From Cupriavidus basilensis (GTDB lineage Bacteria > Pseudomonadota > Gammaproteobacteria > Burkholderiales > Burkholderiaceae), in assembly GCF_000876015.1 (NCBI RefSeq), contig NZ_BBQM01000030.1, positions 1 to 64,000 of the forward strand: a stretch of 64,000 nucleotides of DNA. The letters are read 5' to 3'. A model generated the notes under the pieces. It was given only the letters and a program-made list of their open reading frames with translations. It ran no database searches and had not been told where the DNA came from. Both the position numbers and the translations under genes were made by a program. Of the stretch, positions 17,808-25,736 are shown piece after piece (positions within the stretch are counted from its first letter, which is position 1; the number at the start of each line of letters is the position of its first letter).

Positions 17808-18035
17808 GGTCTGATCCTTTGGGTAGGTACTGTGCTGGAGGGGCACCGGATGACAGGACTTTGCGAAATCATTTCATCGCGGTGCAACACAAGTAGTGTA
17901 GGTGGAAACCCTAATAACGATCTAACCTGCCGTTTGACTTGTCTGTTCAAATATTTTGACCCCGATTATCTCGCGGGAACCACTTGCCGCTTTGCCGCGT
18001 CATTCGGCCATCCGCCGGCCGCGGCCCCAAATGCC
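17808..18035. other. upstream region of the repeat-protein gene
   Basis: This part is AT-richer than its surroundings near 17880-17970 and should hold the promoter of the leftward repeat-protein gene. I see no gene in it. Confidence 0.4.
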
Positions 18036-18058
18036 AAAGGGCCCCGAGGGGCCCTTTT
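18036..18058 (-). terminator. bidirectional terminator below the Tyr/Pro-rich protein gene
   Basis: AAAGGGCCCC (18036-18045) pairs with GGGGCCCTTT (18048-18057), with A and T runs on the two sides. It lies 31 bases after the stop of the leftward gene. Confidence 0.85.
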
Positions 18059-18088
18059 GTGACACTGCGCGAAGCAGATCGTTCATGC

Positions 18089-18406
18089 TTATCGCCAGTG
18101 GCGATGCTCATGCCCCCAGCGTCCCGGCGGGCCGTAGTAGCCGCGGCCGTAGTAGCGCGGGCCATAGTAGCCGGGGCCGTAATAGACCGGCGCCGGGCGT
18201 ACCACCACCGGCGGCGGGCCATAGTAGACCGGAGCGGGCGCCATCACCACCGGCGGCGCGACATAGGCGGGCGCCGGATAGTATGCCGGGCCGCCAACCA
18301 CCACGCCGGGGACGCCGATCGACAGGCCGACATTGACATGCGCCATTGCCGCGCCCGACGAAAGCACTCCAAGCACTGCAAGTCCTGCGAGCAACCAGCG
18401 TTTCAT
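18089..18406 (-). CDS. secreted Gly/Pro/Tyr-rich protein
   Basis: A 105-residue protein with a signal peptide (residues 1-22, MKRWLLAGLAVLGVLSSGAA then MA). A hydrophobic Gly/Val segment follows, and then a low-complexity region with repeated APVYYGP, RPAPVYYGPGYYGPRYYG and YYGPPG units, ending in a His/Arg-rich tail (HEHRHW). Such proteins are common in Burkholderiales and have no assigned function; an envelope or cell-surface role and metal contact through the tail are guesses. Its ATG has an AGGGGCAAAG site. Confidence 0.72.
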   Translation of the reverse strand: MKRWLLAGLAVLGVLSSGAAMAHVNVGLSIGVPGVVVGGPAYYPAPAYVAPPVVMAPAPVYYGPPPVVVRPAPVYYGPGYYGPRYYGRGYYGPPGRWGHEHRHWR

Positions 18407-18611
18407 GATCTTTGCCCCTGCAAGTCGTTATTCGATAAGTCATATTGTAGAGACTGCCGCCAATCCAGGTGAAACCGGGGGTTCTACATTGTTACCGGGC
18501 GTAACAACCGGCACATCCGGGCGGCATCTGCGCGCCTCCCGCCGCATCGCGGCTGTCCCGCGCCAAGCTTGCATCACCGCGCCCAACCGACCACAATACC
18601 GGGCTTGCCGT

Positions 18612-18657
18612 GCGGCCGTGGAGAAATTGGTAGACTCAGCAGACTTAAAATCTGTTT
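18612..18657 (+). pseudogene. truncated tRNA-Leu(UAA)-like fragment
   Basis: GCGGCCG acceptor strand, TG, D arm GAG/CTC with loop AAATTGGTAGA, and a full anticodon arm GCAGA-CTTAAAA-TCTGT (anticodon TAA) are present. After position 18657 the variable arm, T arm and 3' acceptor strand are missing, so it cannot make a tRNA. It differs in sequence from the intact tRNA-Leu 155 bases downstream, so it is not a simple duplication of that gene. It is probably a remnant of an integration or recombination event. Confidence 0.65.
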
Positions 18658-18660
18658 TGT

Positions 18661-18715
18661 CAAGTCCTTTCTGCTTTCGCCACCAAGCCGGAAGGTCAAT
18701 AGTGGCAAGGACTTG
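18661..18715 (+). repeat. hairpin next to the tRNA fragment
   Basis: CAAGTCCTT (18661-18669) pairs with AAGGACTTG (18707-18715), and GCCAC (18679-18683) with GTGGC (18702-18706), giving a 14-pair stem with a bulge. It directly follows the broken tRNA. It may be part of an RNA or a recombination site; nothing identifies it further. Confidence 0.5.
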
Positions 18716-18811
18716 GGAGCATCCAAGGCGTAGCTTCGCGGCTCGGCTTGATGGTCAGGAGCCAACTAGGAGCCAGCAGGGAGAGGTGTAGGCTCCAGTG
18801 CATCATGTAAT

Positions 18812-19122
18812 GCCCGAGTGGTGAAATCGGTAGACACAAGGGACTTGAACAATTTGAGCCCTCCGGGGGAAACCCCAGAGGTGAAGCCCGTCAAAGTCGG
18901 CGAACGCCCTGGATGCCCCGGCATCCGAGCCAACGCCGAGCCAAGCCCAGGCCCAATGCCTGGGAAGGTGTAGAGAGCAGACGGCGGGCACCTACGGCTG
19001 CAAGGCTATGGTGAAGGCGTGCTCCAGACCACGAACAGCGCACGCGCTGGCGGCGAAAGCCGAAGTGGTAAGAAAATCCCTCGCCGAAAGGCGTGCCGGT
19101 TCGATTCCGGCCTCGGGCACCA
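18812..19122 (+). tRNA. tRNA-Leu(UAA) split by a group I intron
   Basis: Exon 1 is 18812-18846 and exon 2 is 19073-19122, giving an 85-nt tRNA with encoded CCA. Acceptor GCCCGAG pairs with CTCGGGC, the D loop has AAATCGGTAGA, the anticodon stem AGGGA/TCCCT closes the loop CTTAAAA (anticodon TAA), the variable arm is CGCCGAAAGGCG and the T loop TTCGATT. The interruption falls after the first anticodon base, U34, the site used by the cyanobacterial and plastid tRNA-Leu(UAA) introns. Confidence 0.92.
18847..19072 (+). ncRNA. group I intron (IC3-like) in tRNA-Leu
   Basis: This 226-nt insert carries no open frame for an endonuclease. P1 forms between exon CTT and intron GAG with a U-G wobble at the 5' splice site, and the last intron base is G. 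GAAA tetraloops cap CCTCCGGGG/CCCCAGAGG (P2-like) and CGGC/GCCG at 19051-19062 (P9-like). Core segments GAGCCAAGCC (18938-18947) and GGAAGGTGTAGAGA (18963-18976) resemble, from memory, the Anabaena tRNA-Leu intron core. These features support a self-splicing group I ribozyme. Confidence 0.88.
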
Positions 19123-19129
19123 ATTCAGG

Positions 19130-19161
19130 GGCCGCTTCTGTTGGCGCAGAAGCGGCCTTTT
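19130..19161 (+). terminator. rho-independent terminator after tRNA-Leu
   Basis: GGCCGCTTCTG (19130-19140) pairs perfectly with CAGAAGCGGCC (19147-19157) and is followed by TTTT. Confidence 0.92.
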
Positions 19162-19164
19162 CAT
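19157..19164 (+). other. candidate Tn4371-type attachment core
   Basis: CTTTTCAT differs by one base from TTTTTCAT, the 8-base end repeat I recall for Tn4371-family elements. It overlaps the T tract of the tRNA-Leu terminator and marks the change from chromosomal genes to mobile genes. ATTTTTAT at 24582-24589 is a rival candidate nearer the trb genes. The partner repeat would be off the window to the right. Confidence 0.35.
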
Positions 19165-19220
19165 AGGGGGCAATGACACGGCTCATCCAAGCGCGTTCAG
19201 TCAAGGTTAACTCCGCTGCG

Positions 19221-20168
19221 CTAGATGTAGTTTCTCAACACGTTGTTCCCCTCGAAGCCAAGGCGAGTGATAGGAGGACGATGTGAAGTTGCCGAGTGTG
19301 GCCGATGGAAGTTGTAGTGGTACATCCACGGCTGCAGTTCCCGCGCTCGATGTTCCGAGGACGGGTAGACGAAGGCATAGGCCCACTCGCGCAGCAAGGT
19401 CTGGATGAAGCGTTCGGCTTTGCCATTGGTCCTTGGCGTGTAGGGGCGCGTGCGGATGTGCTTGATGCCCAGGCGACGCAGCAATTTGGTGAAGCGGCGT
19501 GACTTGTAGGCCGAGCCGTTGTCGGTCATCACTCGCTCAACGTTCACGCCCAGGCTCTTGTAGTAGCGCAGTGCGGCCAGCAGGAAGGCGCAGGCGCACT
19601 TGGCCGTCTCGTCGGCGAGCATCTGGCTGAAGCCCACGCGCGAATGATCGTCGATAGCCACATGCAGCGCTTGCCAGCCGGCACGCGGGGTGTTCTGTGT
19701 GCGATCGCCCGTGACACGGTGGCCAGGCTTGTCGAAGCGCCCAAGCTTCTTGGTGTCCAGGTGCAGCAATTCGCCCGCGCTTTGGCGTTCGTAACGGCGC
19801 ACGGGCACCGTGTCTTGCAACGCGGGCAAGCGCGCCACCGCAGCGGCCTTGCAAGCACGTGCCACGACGCTTATGGACAGGCCCACCCGCTCGGCAATGC
19901 ACGCGTAGGTCAGGCGCTGATTGCGGCGCAGCGCCACCGCCCGCTCGAGCTTGAGGGCATCGCTGCGTCGCGGACTGCGCTCGGGTCGGGAACTGCGATC
20001 AAGCAGGCCGGGCGCGCCCTGGCTGGCCCAGCGACGCTGCCACTTGCGTGCGGTGTGTGCGCTCAAGCCTGCGGCTGCAGCCGCAGGCTTGAGCCCGATG
20101 CGATCGATCTCGCGCACCAGATGCTCTCGACCTCTGGGCGTCATTGAGGCATTCTTGTGGATGTTCAC
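19221..20168 (-). CDS. IS481-family transposase
   Basis: About 315 residues from the GTG at 20168 (VNIHKNASMTPRGRE, a typical start for the family). Residues 1-100 hold helix-turn-helix domains (AAAAAGLSAHTARKWQRRW). The rest is a DDE integrase core: HLDTKKLGRF (first Asp), MTDNGSAYKS (second Asp) and TNGKAERFIQTL (Glu). It is full length, so the element may be active. The stop codon TAG (19221-19223) is supplied by the target duplication outside the IS. Confidence 0.92.
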   Translation of the reverse strand: MNIHKNASMTPRGREHLVREIDRIGLKPAAAAAGLSAHTARKWQRRWASQGAPGLLDRSSRPERSPRRSDALKLERAVALRRNQRLTYACIAERVGLSISVVARACKAAAVARLPALQDTVPVRRYERQSAGELLHLDTKKLGRFDKPGHRVTGDRTQNTPRAGWQALHVAIDDHSRVGFSQMLADETAKCACAFLLAALRYYKSLGVNVERVMTDNGSAYKSRRFTKLLRRLGIKHIRTRPYTPRTNGKAERFIQTLLREWAYAFVYPSSEHRARELQPWMYHYNFHRPHSATSHRPPITRLGFEGNNVLRNYI

Positions 20169-20251
20169 ACGGGGAGTCCTGAAGAAAGTTGGCCGGCTTG
20201 AGAACCTCCATCTTCCTTCACCTCGGGTGAACAACCTCTTGGGAAACTACA
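19226..20251 (-). mobile_element. IS481-family insertion sequence, complete
   Basis: The 1026-bp element has imperfect terminal inverted repeats, left TGTAGTTTCTCAACACGTTG and right (reverse complement) TGTAGTTTCCCAAGAGGTTG. It is flanked by a 6-bp direct repeat GCTAGA (19220-19225 and 20252-20257). Intact ends and an identical target duplication point to a fairly recent insertion. Confidence 0.92.
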
Positions 20252-20322
20252 GCTAGATCGCGACAAGCCCAGGAGCAAGGTCCAGCGGCCTTCACCGATT
20301 GACTGCCCGATGTGTTGAAACC

Positions 20323-22200
20323 TCAGCCCAGATGCTCCGCACCTCGGATTACGGCCTCGGGGAATAGATTCTGCGCCACGATCGCGGTGCGAGCCGCTGC
20401 GACATCGGGCACAAAGGCCACGACTGCCAAGTCCTTCGTTGCACGCGAGCAGCACACATAGAAGAGGCGGCGGGTTCGATCGAGTACGGACTCTTCACCT
20501 GCCGCCAGGTTGGCTTCGTCCTTGTCCGAGAGGGGGACGTACCCGAGATACTTCCCGTAAGAATACTGCCGGAAGCCCGCTTCCTCATCGTCGATGACGA
20601 CCAATACGCGCTCAAATTGGGCACCCTTCACCCCATGATGCGTCGCGAACGGTGACTCCTCTGTAAAGTAGCGCCGGTAGGCCCAGAGTTCGTCGACACC
20701 GCATGCCAGATAGGCTTGAACGTTCTCGAAGCCGCTGCTGCCGTCATCCACAGGCTCTGCAACCAGATGCATGGCGAAGCGATCATCGAGGCGCAGCAAC
20801 TCGTTATCTCGCACATGCGTCAAGACGTCCCGGATAGTCGCCTGCGATCCTGCTGCCAACAGACCGACAAGCCCGTCGAGCGCTTGCTGTAGCGCTGTAA
20901 GAACGGGGGCCGTCGCTTGCCCTCGAAGCCGCGCTGGTTCAAGCCTCGGGCATTCGCTGCGCAAGGTCGATATCACTGTGAACCGATCACCCGCTTGCGC
21001 CGCGACAACGAGCGGAAGTATGTGCTGGACAAGTGGACGGAGCGGCCAGGCTGTGCCATCGCTCAGCCCTTCACTCAGACTCATGGGGGCTCGGTCATTG
21101 AGCGCAGCATACAGATTAGGGAACCCGAGCCGGTTGGCCGCCATGCGGTGCACCAGTACAAGCAGGCGGACATCGCCTTCCCGCACGTCGCTTAGCCACA
21201 GACCGTCGCCGGTTTCGGCGGCCAGCCACTGCCTAATGGCCGCGAGGCGCGCACTCCGCTCCGCGTCCGCCGGCAGGATGAACAGATTGGAGGTACCGGC
21301 AACCGGCTGCTCGATGCCATCAACGGTTATCGTCCGACCACGCACCTGCTCAAGACCGTCGCCAGGGGCGCGGATTGCATTGATGACCCCGAGCACCGAT
21401 GTCGGGCACCGGAAGTTCTCGGGCTTTGTGATCTCCGCCCAGCCGTCGTTCAGCGGGACAGTGCCTGCTCCGCTCATATAGATCTTCTGCATCGGGTCTC
21501 CGAAGAACCCGACACACAGGCCAGGATGTTCGCCCGCAATGTGCCGTAACGCCTCGACGACCTCCGGATTGGTGTCTTGGCTCTCATCGACGAAGATGTA
21601 GGGAAAGCGCTTAGCGACGAGTTGTCTCAGCAGCGGATGCGCTGCGACGCAGGCTGGGGTGAGCTTGAGGATATCGTCATGGCCAAGGATGCCTTCAGCG
21701 TAGCTGCTGCCGGTGCCGTAGACGAACTTCTCTACTTCACTGATCGCAGCCAGATCGGCTTCGAGATCTGCGATCTCCTGTTCGAGGCGGGCCTTCGTTT
21801 TCGCCTGAGTCCGAGGCTTGTCGTAGTGTGCGCGTCGCTCCGCGATCTTCTCGTCGATGCGGATGGCTACCCAAGCCGCGATATCCGAATGGAACGGCCG
21901 GATGACTGACCACAGGAAACTGTGGATGGTCGAGATGTGGAATAGCGGCGAGGCCCCGACATCGGCCGAAATCTCACCGACGGCGACTTCGGTATATGTG
22001 ATGCAGGCGATTTGTTGCCCGGCGCGGCGCAGGGCAGGACCGCGGGTCTCGGCTAGGTGCGCCATAGCCTTGATCAGCGAGGTCGTTTTCCCCGACCCCG
22101 CACCGGCGACCATGACAAACGAGCGTGGCGGCATCCGATCGAGACACGCTCGAACATCTAGATCGGCTTGTGTGTCAGGACTGCCGATCCGGCTTGTCAT
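20323..22200 (-). CDS. gajB: UvrD-like helicase, GajB-type
   Basis: A 625-residue superfamily 1 helicase-like protein: Walker A GAGSGKTT (33-40), motif Ia region ITYTEVAVGEI, Walker B FVDESQDTN, motif III GDPMQKIY, and motif VI RRLFYVCCSRATKDL near 585. Its ATG overlaps the stop of the OLD-family gene by four bases. An OLD nuclease followed by a UvrD-like helicase is the composition of the Gabija anti-phage system, in which GajB is the partner of GajA. It is larger than the Bacillus cereus GajB I recall (about 500 residues), so this is a divergent type. Confidence 0.75.
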   Translation of the reverse strand: MTSRIGSPDTQADLDVRACLDRMPPRSFVMVAGAGSGKTTSLIKAMAHLAETRGPALRRAGQQIACITYTEVAVGEISADVGASPLFHISTIHSFLWSVIRPFHSDIAAWVAIRIDEKIAERRAHYDKPRTQAKTKARLEQEIADLEADLAAISEVEKFVYGTGSSYAEGILGHDDILKLTPACVAAHPLLRQLVAKRFPYIFVDESQDTNPEVVEALRHIAGEHPGLCVGFFGDPMQKIYMSGAGTVPLNDGWAEITKPENFRCPTSVLGVINAIRAPGDGLEQVRGRTITVDGIEQPVAGTSNLFILPADAERSARLAAIRQWLAAETGDGLWLSDVREGDVRLLVLVHRMAANRLGFPNLYAALNDRAPMSLSEGLSDGTAWPLRPLVQHILPLVVAAQAGDRFTVISTLRSECPRLEPARLRGQATAPVLTALQQALDGLVGLLAAGSQATIRDVLTHVRDNELLRLDDRFAMHLVAEPVDDGSSGFENVQAYLACGVDELWAYRRYFTEESPFATHHGVKGAQFERVLVVIDDEEAGFRQYSYGKYLGYVPLSDKDEANLAAGEESVLDRTRRLFYVCCSRATKDLAVVAFVPDVAAARTAIVAQNLFPEAVIRGAEHLG

Positions 22201-24533
22201 GCCGCTACCTCGTCGCCGGCGGCGACTGGTGCCCCCTGGGGCGCGTCCTCATGCGGCTGGCCCTCATGCGGCTGGTCCTCGTCCGGTTCCGGCGGCGCAA
22301 TCTCGGTCTCAAGCCAGCTCAGGCCCTCGGCGATATAGGTTGGGACAGACCAACTGCTCGGATCTTCGGCTAACAAGGCGAGCGCGAAGTCGGTCTTGCT
22401 GAAGCTCTTAGCCTGCACGCGCTTGTGGATGCGTTCCGCAAGCGTGGTCAGGTTCTTCTCGTCGGCCTTGGCGATGCGGAGCTGAAGCGGCTTACGGTTC
22501 TTGTCCTGACACCATTCAAGATTTTCGAGTGCGAATGCTTCCTCCAGCGTGCGCCCGGCTAGCGCCAGGGTTTCTCCGCCCCAAGTGACATCGGTCCGGC
22601 ACTGATAGGCAACGCGTACCAAAGCGTCATTGTCGTCCGTCCTCGCCTGGATCTTCTGCTCAGCCGTCGCCTCCCACAGGGCGGCGACCGTGTCGCATTT
22701 CGGTAGCCATTGGAGCAAAGTCTGATTGGACGTCGCCGCGCCCGGATGACCGGCTATGCACGCCTTCCCGGGCTTCTCCGCAGCCACAGGCAAATCCTCC
22801 TCGTCATCGTCAATGTCCTCAGCGTCAGCGCCGGCAGCCTGCGCGTTCTCGGCGGCTGGTTCCGCGGCTTCCGGTTGACCAGCGGGTGCCGCACCCTCGC
22901 CATCCTGCCCCAGTGGACCGAACACGCTGTCGAGATCGGTGATGATGAGCGTTGTCAGTCCGAGAAACTCGATCAGCGTTTTGAATCGGTAGCCGAACGC
23001 TCCGCCGATCTCTAGGACGGTGAGATAGGTCGATTGCAGCCGCGGCGCGGCATTGGCGATCATCTGCGGCAATAGCAGCCGTTCGACATTGCCTTCGACC
23101 AGCACGGCGCCATCGGCGAAGAACAGATCGCAGTGCGCGAGTTTCAAATAGCGCTCGAGGAAGCTTCGGATGTCCGGATCGGTGCTGTCGTAGAAAACCG
23201 AGAGGTTGAGCACATCGGAGGTCGACACATTCTGTGCACGGCTTCGACGAAAATAGCGGATCGGCCGGAAGCCTCGTTCGTAAAGGATATGAGTCGAATG
23301 GGTCGTGACGACGACCTGGCTCGTATAGTGCGTGCGGTCCTCGCCCTTGAGCGCTAGGATGTCCATCACCTTGCGTATGAAGGCCTGTTGAAGCTGGGCA
23401 TGGAGGTGCGCTTCGGGCTCCTCGATGAAGATCAGGTGGACCGGCGGACGGTTTTCCTCGATCGCCAGCCATTGAGCGTGGAGGTCGAGCAGCTCAACGA
23501 CCATGAAGATGAGGTTTTTGAAGCCAAGACCGTTATACCGATCGGGCAAGGTAGGCGGGTCGGGCTTCCCGTCATCGGCTCCCAACGCATAGTGAACGAT
23601 CGCGCCATCTCGACCGCTCATGATCTGGGCAGGGTCGAGGGCCGAGCGGATCATCATGCGCGGGTTTGAGAGGCCCGGATAGCCGAGCTTCGACAAGCTC
23701 TTGAGCGTCGGTTCGAACACTCGTTCGAGATGCTCATTAAGCGAGACTTCGGATGCTGCGAGGGCGCGCAACGCTTCGATATCTTCGCCTTTCTGTTCGA
23801 GGTTGCGCCCGTAGAAGCGACTGAGTACACGGGAGAGATCCTCGGCGCGAGAGCCACCTGGGCCGTCCGAGAGATGGCGCTGTGCGTTCAAGAAGTCAAT
23901 GTGGAGAAGGCCGTTCAAGATCTCACGGCCGCTCCGGTCGCGTCCGGTGAGAGTGGCTGGGTCATAGCCAGCCTCTGCGACCATCTTCGCATCGAACCGC
24001 GCGGGATCGAGTACGAAATAGCGCAGCTCATATTCGTCATGTAGCCTGTCGCGAAGGAACTCCCGCAGGTTACGTGGCGAGGGATCGAAGGCGGGTGCTC
24101 CGTCTTCACCCTTAGCGACCGCATCGAGCACGCGCTGGCGCACTTCGACATAGCGTGCATGCGTCGCCGCAGGATTGGTGGGCGCGTAGGCAACACGCAT
24201 CCCCACCAGCTTGCCTTCCCAAGCAAGGCTGGGAAGAAGATCGATGACGCGGTGAACATCGTCCGGACCGATTTCGAACCAAACGTCGATTTCCATCGTG
24301 GGAAGGCTCGCCTCGCCATCGCCCTCACCAAACGCAACGATGTCGGCCCAAAGTTCGGCACTAAAGTCGTGAATGTTGAAGCGGCCACTGCCAGTGAATA
24401 ACTGGAGTGCGTGCCCGACTGATGTCTTGCCGCTGTTGTTGGCACCGACAAAAATAGAGATGTCGGAAGCAAGATCAATTACAACGTTTCGCAGCCGCCT
24501 GAAATTCCGGACGGCCAACTTCTTCAAATGCAT
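22197..24533 (-). CDS. gajA: OLD-family ATPase/TOPRIM nuclease, GajA-type
   Basis: A 778-residue protein. The N-terminal ABC-type ATPase has Walker A GANNSGKTS (30-38), the FIEEPEAHLHAQLQ Walker B region and the VVVTTHSTHIL switch histidine. The TOPRIM nuclease domain follows, with GAVLVEGNVERLLLP (catalytic Glu) and TTLIITDLDSVF (DxD). An Ala/Glu/Asp-rich linker (about 560-610) interrupts the C-terminal part. This is the class 2 OLD layout that pairs with UvrD-like helicases, as in Gabija. By family knowledge it would cut phage DNA when nucleotides are depleted; that activity here is inferred. Confidence 0.8.
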   Translation of the reverse strand: MHLKKLAVRNFRRLRNVVIDLASDISIFVGANNSGKTSVGHALQLFTGSGRFNIHDFSAELWADIVAFGEGDGEASLPTMEIDVWFEIGPDDVHRVIDLLPSLAWEGKLVGMRVAYAPTNPAATHARYVEVRQRVLDAVAKGEDGAPAFDPSPRNLREFLRDRLHDEYELRYFVLDPARFDAKMVAEAGYDPATLTGRDRSGREILNGLLHIDFLNAQRHLSDGPGGSRAEDLSRVLSRFYGRNLEQKGEDIEALRALAASEVSLNEHLERVFEPTLKSLSKLGYPGLSNPRMMIRSALDPAQIMSGRDGAIVHYALGADDGKPDPPTLPDRYNGLGFKNLIFMVVELLDLHAQWLAIEENRPPVHLIFIEEPEAHLHAQLQQAFIRKVMDILALKGEDRTHYTSQVVVTTHSTHILYERGFRPIRYFRRSRAQNVSTSDVLNLSVFYDSTDPDIRSFLERYLKLAHCDLFFADGAVLVEGNVERLLLPQMIANAAPRLQSTYLTVLEIGGAFGYRFKTLIEFLGLTTLIITDLDSVFGPLGQDGEGAAPAGQPEAAEPAAENAQAAGADAEDIDDDEEDLPVAAEKPGKACIAGHPGAATSNQTLLQWLPKCDTVAALWEATAEQKIQARTDDNDALVRVAYQCRTDVTWGGETLALAGRTLEEAFALENLEWCQDKNRKPLQLRIAKADEKNLTTLAERIHKRVQAKSFSKTDFALALLAEDPSSWSVPTYIAEGLSWLETEIAPPEPDEDQPHEGQPHEDAPQGAPVAAGDEVAA

Positions 24534-24771
24534 CCTAACCTCCCCCGGTTATCGGATCATCTGGCTGGTCAAAAGGCCAGCATTTTTATGCAGATTACTA
24601 TAACTATAGCGTTTCCCTTAGGGCGACGAACTTGGCGGCCACTGGTTGCTGCCGATCCACAAGGACACTTTCGACTGGTGCTGCATCGGTGGAACGGCCT
24701 ATCGAACGCGTCGCGGCGTTAGCCGCCCCGATTCGTAAGCTCCGCGATCCCCTTGCCCTTTGGAGGAGGAG
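24534..24771. promoter_or_regulatory. divergent promoter region between gajA and the HNH gene
   Basis: A 238-base spacer, AT-rich around 24580-24615 (AGATTACTATAACTATAGCG), separates the leftward gajA start from the rightward HNH gene. It should hold both promoters. It also contains the ATTTTTAT at 24582-24589 mentioned as an alternative element end. Confidence 0.45.
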
Positions 24772-25509
24772 ATGCATTTCACTGCAATGAGTAGAAACTT
24801 GGAGCGCATGCGTGCCGCTCTTACCGAATGGATGATTAAAGAGGAAATCCTGGGGGATGCGTTCTTCGTCGATATCGAGGCTTGGAGAGCTCGAAACGAG
24901 CCCTATGGGAACGACTCGCTCTTAGTCTTGGTGTTCGACAGCAGCACGCTTCATACCATGTTGAACTACGGTGGCGACACGATGGAGTTCGACGATCTGG
25001 TTGAGTCGTTCGGATTCTGGTACGAGCTTGGTCACTCTTGGAACATGGGCTTCTACCCTATTGAGGGGTATGACTACTCACGGCTTTCAGGCACCTATGC
25101 ATCCAAGCTGCAAGATGAAAGGTGGCGTAAGAAGGCAGCAACCGTGAAGAAGCGGGCAGGACATCAATGTCAGGACTGCGGAGCCACGAAGCCTTTGGAT
25201 GCCCACCATTGCTACTACGCAAATATGCGAGAAGGCTTCGAGCCGTGGGAATACCCACTCAGTGCCCTGCGTGCTTTGTGTCGTGAGTGTCACATCCGGC
25301 GCGAGAGATCAGAGATCCGGCTACGTGCGTTTGCTGCGTCCCTGACGAGCGAAGAACTTGACGCGCTGCGCCCCGCCATCAGTCACGCCATCTATTGGCA
25401 CCAAACCGCAGCGGTGTTCTCGTCCCTTTCCGCCCTGGGGCCAGAAGAACGACACCTACAGGCAGCGCTGGAGATTCTCAGAAACGGCCGAAACGATGCC
25501 GACCGCTGA
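24772..25509 (+). CDS. HNH-type endonuclease-like protein
   Basis: A 245-residue protein with a zinc-bound HNH-like module at about 128-180: Cys133/Cys136 (HQCQDCGA), DAHH at 144-146, a Pro-Leu-Ser-Ala-Leu segment, and Cys170/Cys173 (LCRECH). The first 125 residues are acidic with several Trp/Tyr and match nothing I know. The ATG at 24772 follows GGAGGAGG by two to nine bases; a TTG twelve bases upstream is less likely. It is divergent from the Gabija pair and convergent with the trb operon, its stop 8 bases from DUF2274. It may be a defence gene or a McrA-like nuclease. Confidence 0.7.
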   Translation: MHFTAMSRNLERMRAALTEWMIKEEILGDAFFVDIEAWRARNEPYGNDSLLVLVFDSSTLHTMLNYGGDTMEFDDLVESFGFWYELGHSWNMGFYPIEGYDYSRLSGTYASKLQDERWRKKAATVKKRAGHQCQDCGATKPLDAHHCYYANMREGFEPWEYPLSALRALCRECHIRRERSEIRLRAFAASLTSEELDALRPAISHAIYWHQTAAVFSSLSALGPEERHLQAALEILRNGRNDADR

Positions 25510-25517
25510 AGGGGCGT

Positions 25518-25736
25518 CTACCTTGCGTGGCGTCTAAATCCCCGGTCCCCCGCCATGAACGCCTCCAGCATATGCGGGATCAGCGTCATGGCGTCGACCG
25601 TCTCGCCATACGTCTGTGCGTGCAGCGCGGCGTAACGATCGAGGTCTGCCTTGAGGCTGCCCGAGCAAACAAAGGTCAGCTTGACGCTCTCGGTCTTGGG
25701 CAGCGGCCCGAGTCGCAGCTTGCGGGTCGTGCTCAT
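25518..25736 (-). CDS. DUF2274 family protein
   Basis: A 72-residue protein beginning MSTTRKLRLGPLPKTE with VKLTFVCSGSLKADLDRYAALHAQTYGETV, the DUF2274 pattern. These small proteins end trb operons of Tn4371-like elements and resemble ribbon-helix-helix or antitoxin-like proteins; the function is unknown. Its ATG overlaps the trbI stop by four bases, so it is the last gene of the trb operon. Confidence 0.8.
   Translation of the reverse strand: MSTTRKLRLGPLPKTESVKLTFVCSGSLKADLDRYAALHAQTYGETVDAMTLIPHMLEAFMAGDRGFRRHAR

Noticed and set aside
18612-18657. A functional tRNA-Leu
   Set aside because: The T arm and 3' acceptor strand are missing; only the 5' half up to the anticodon arm remains.
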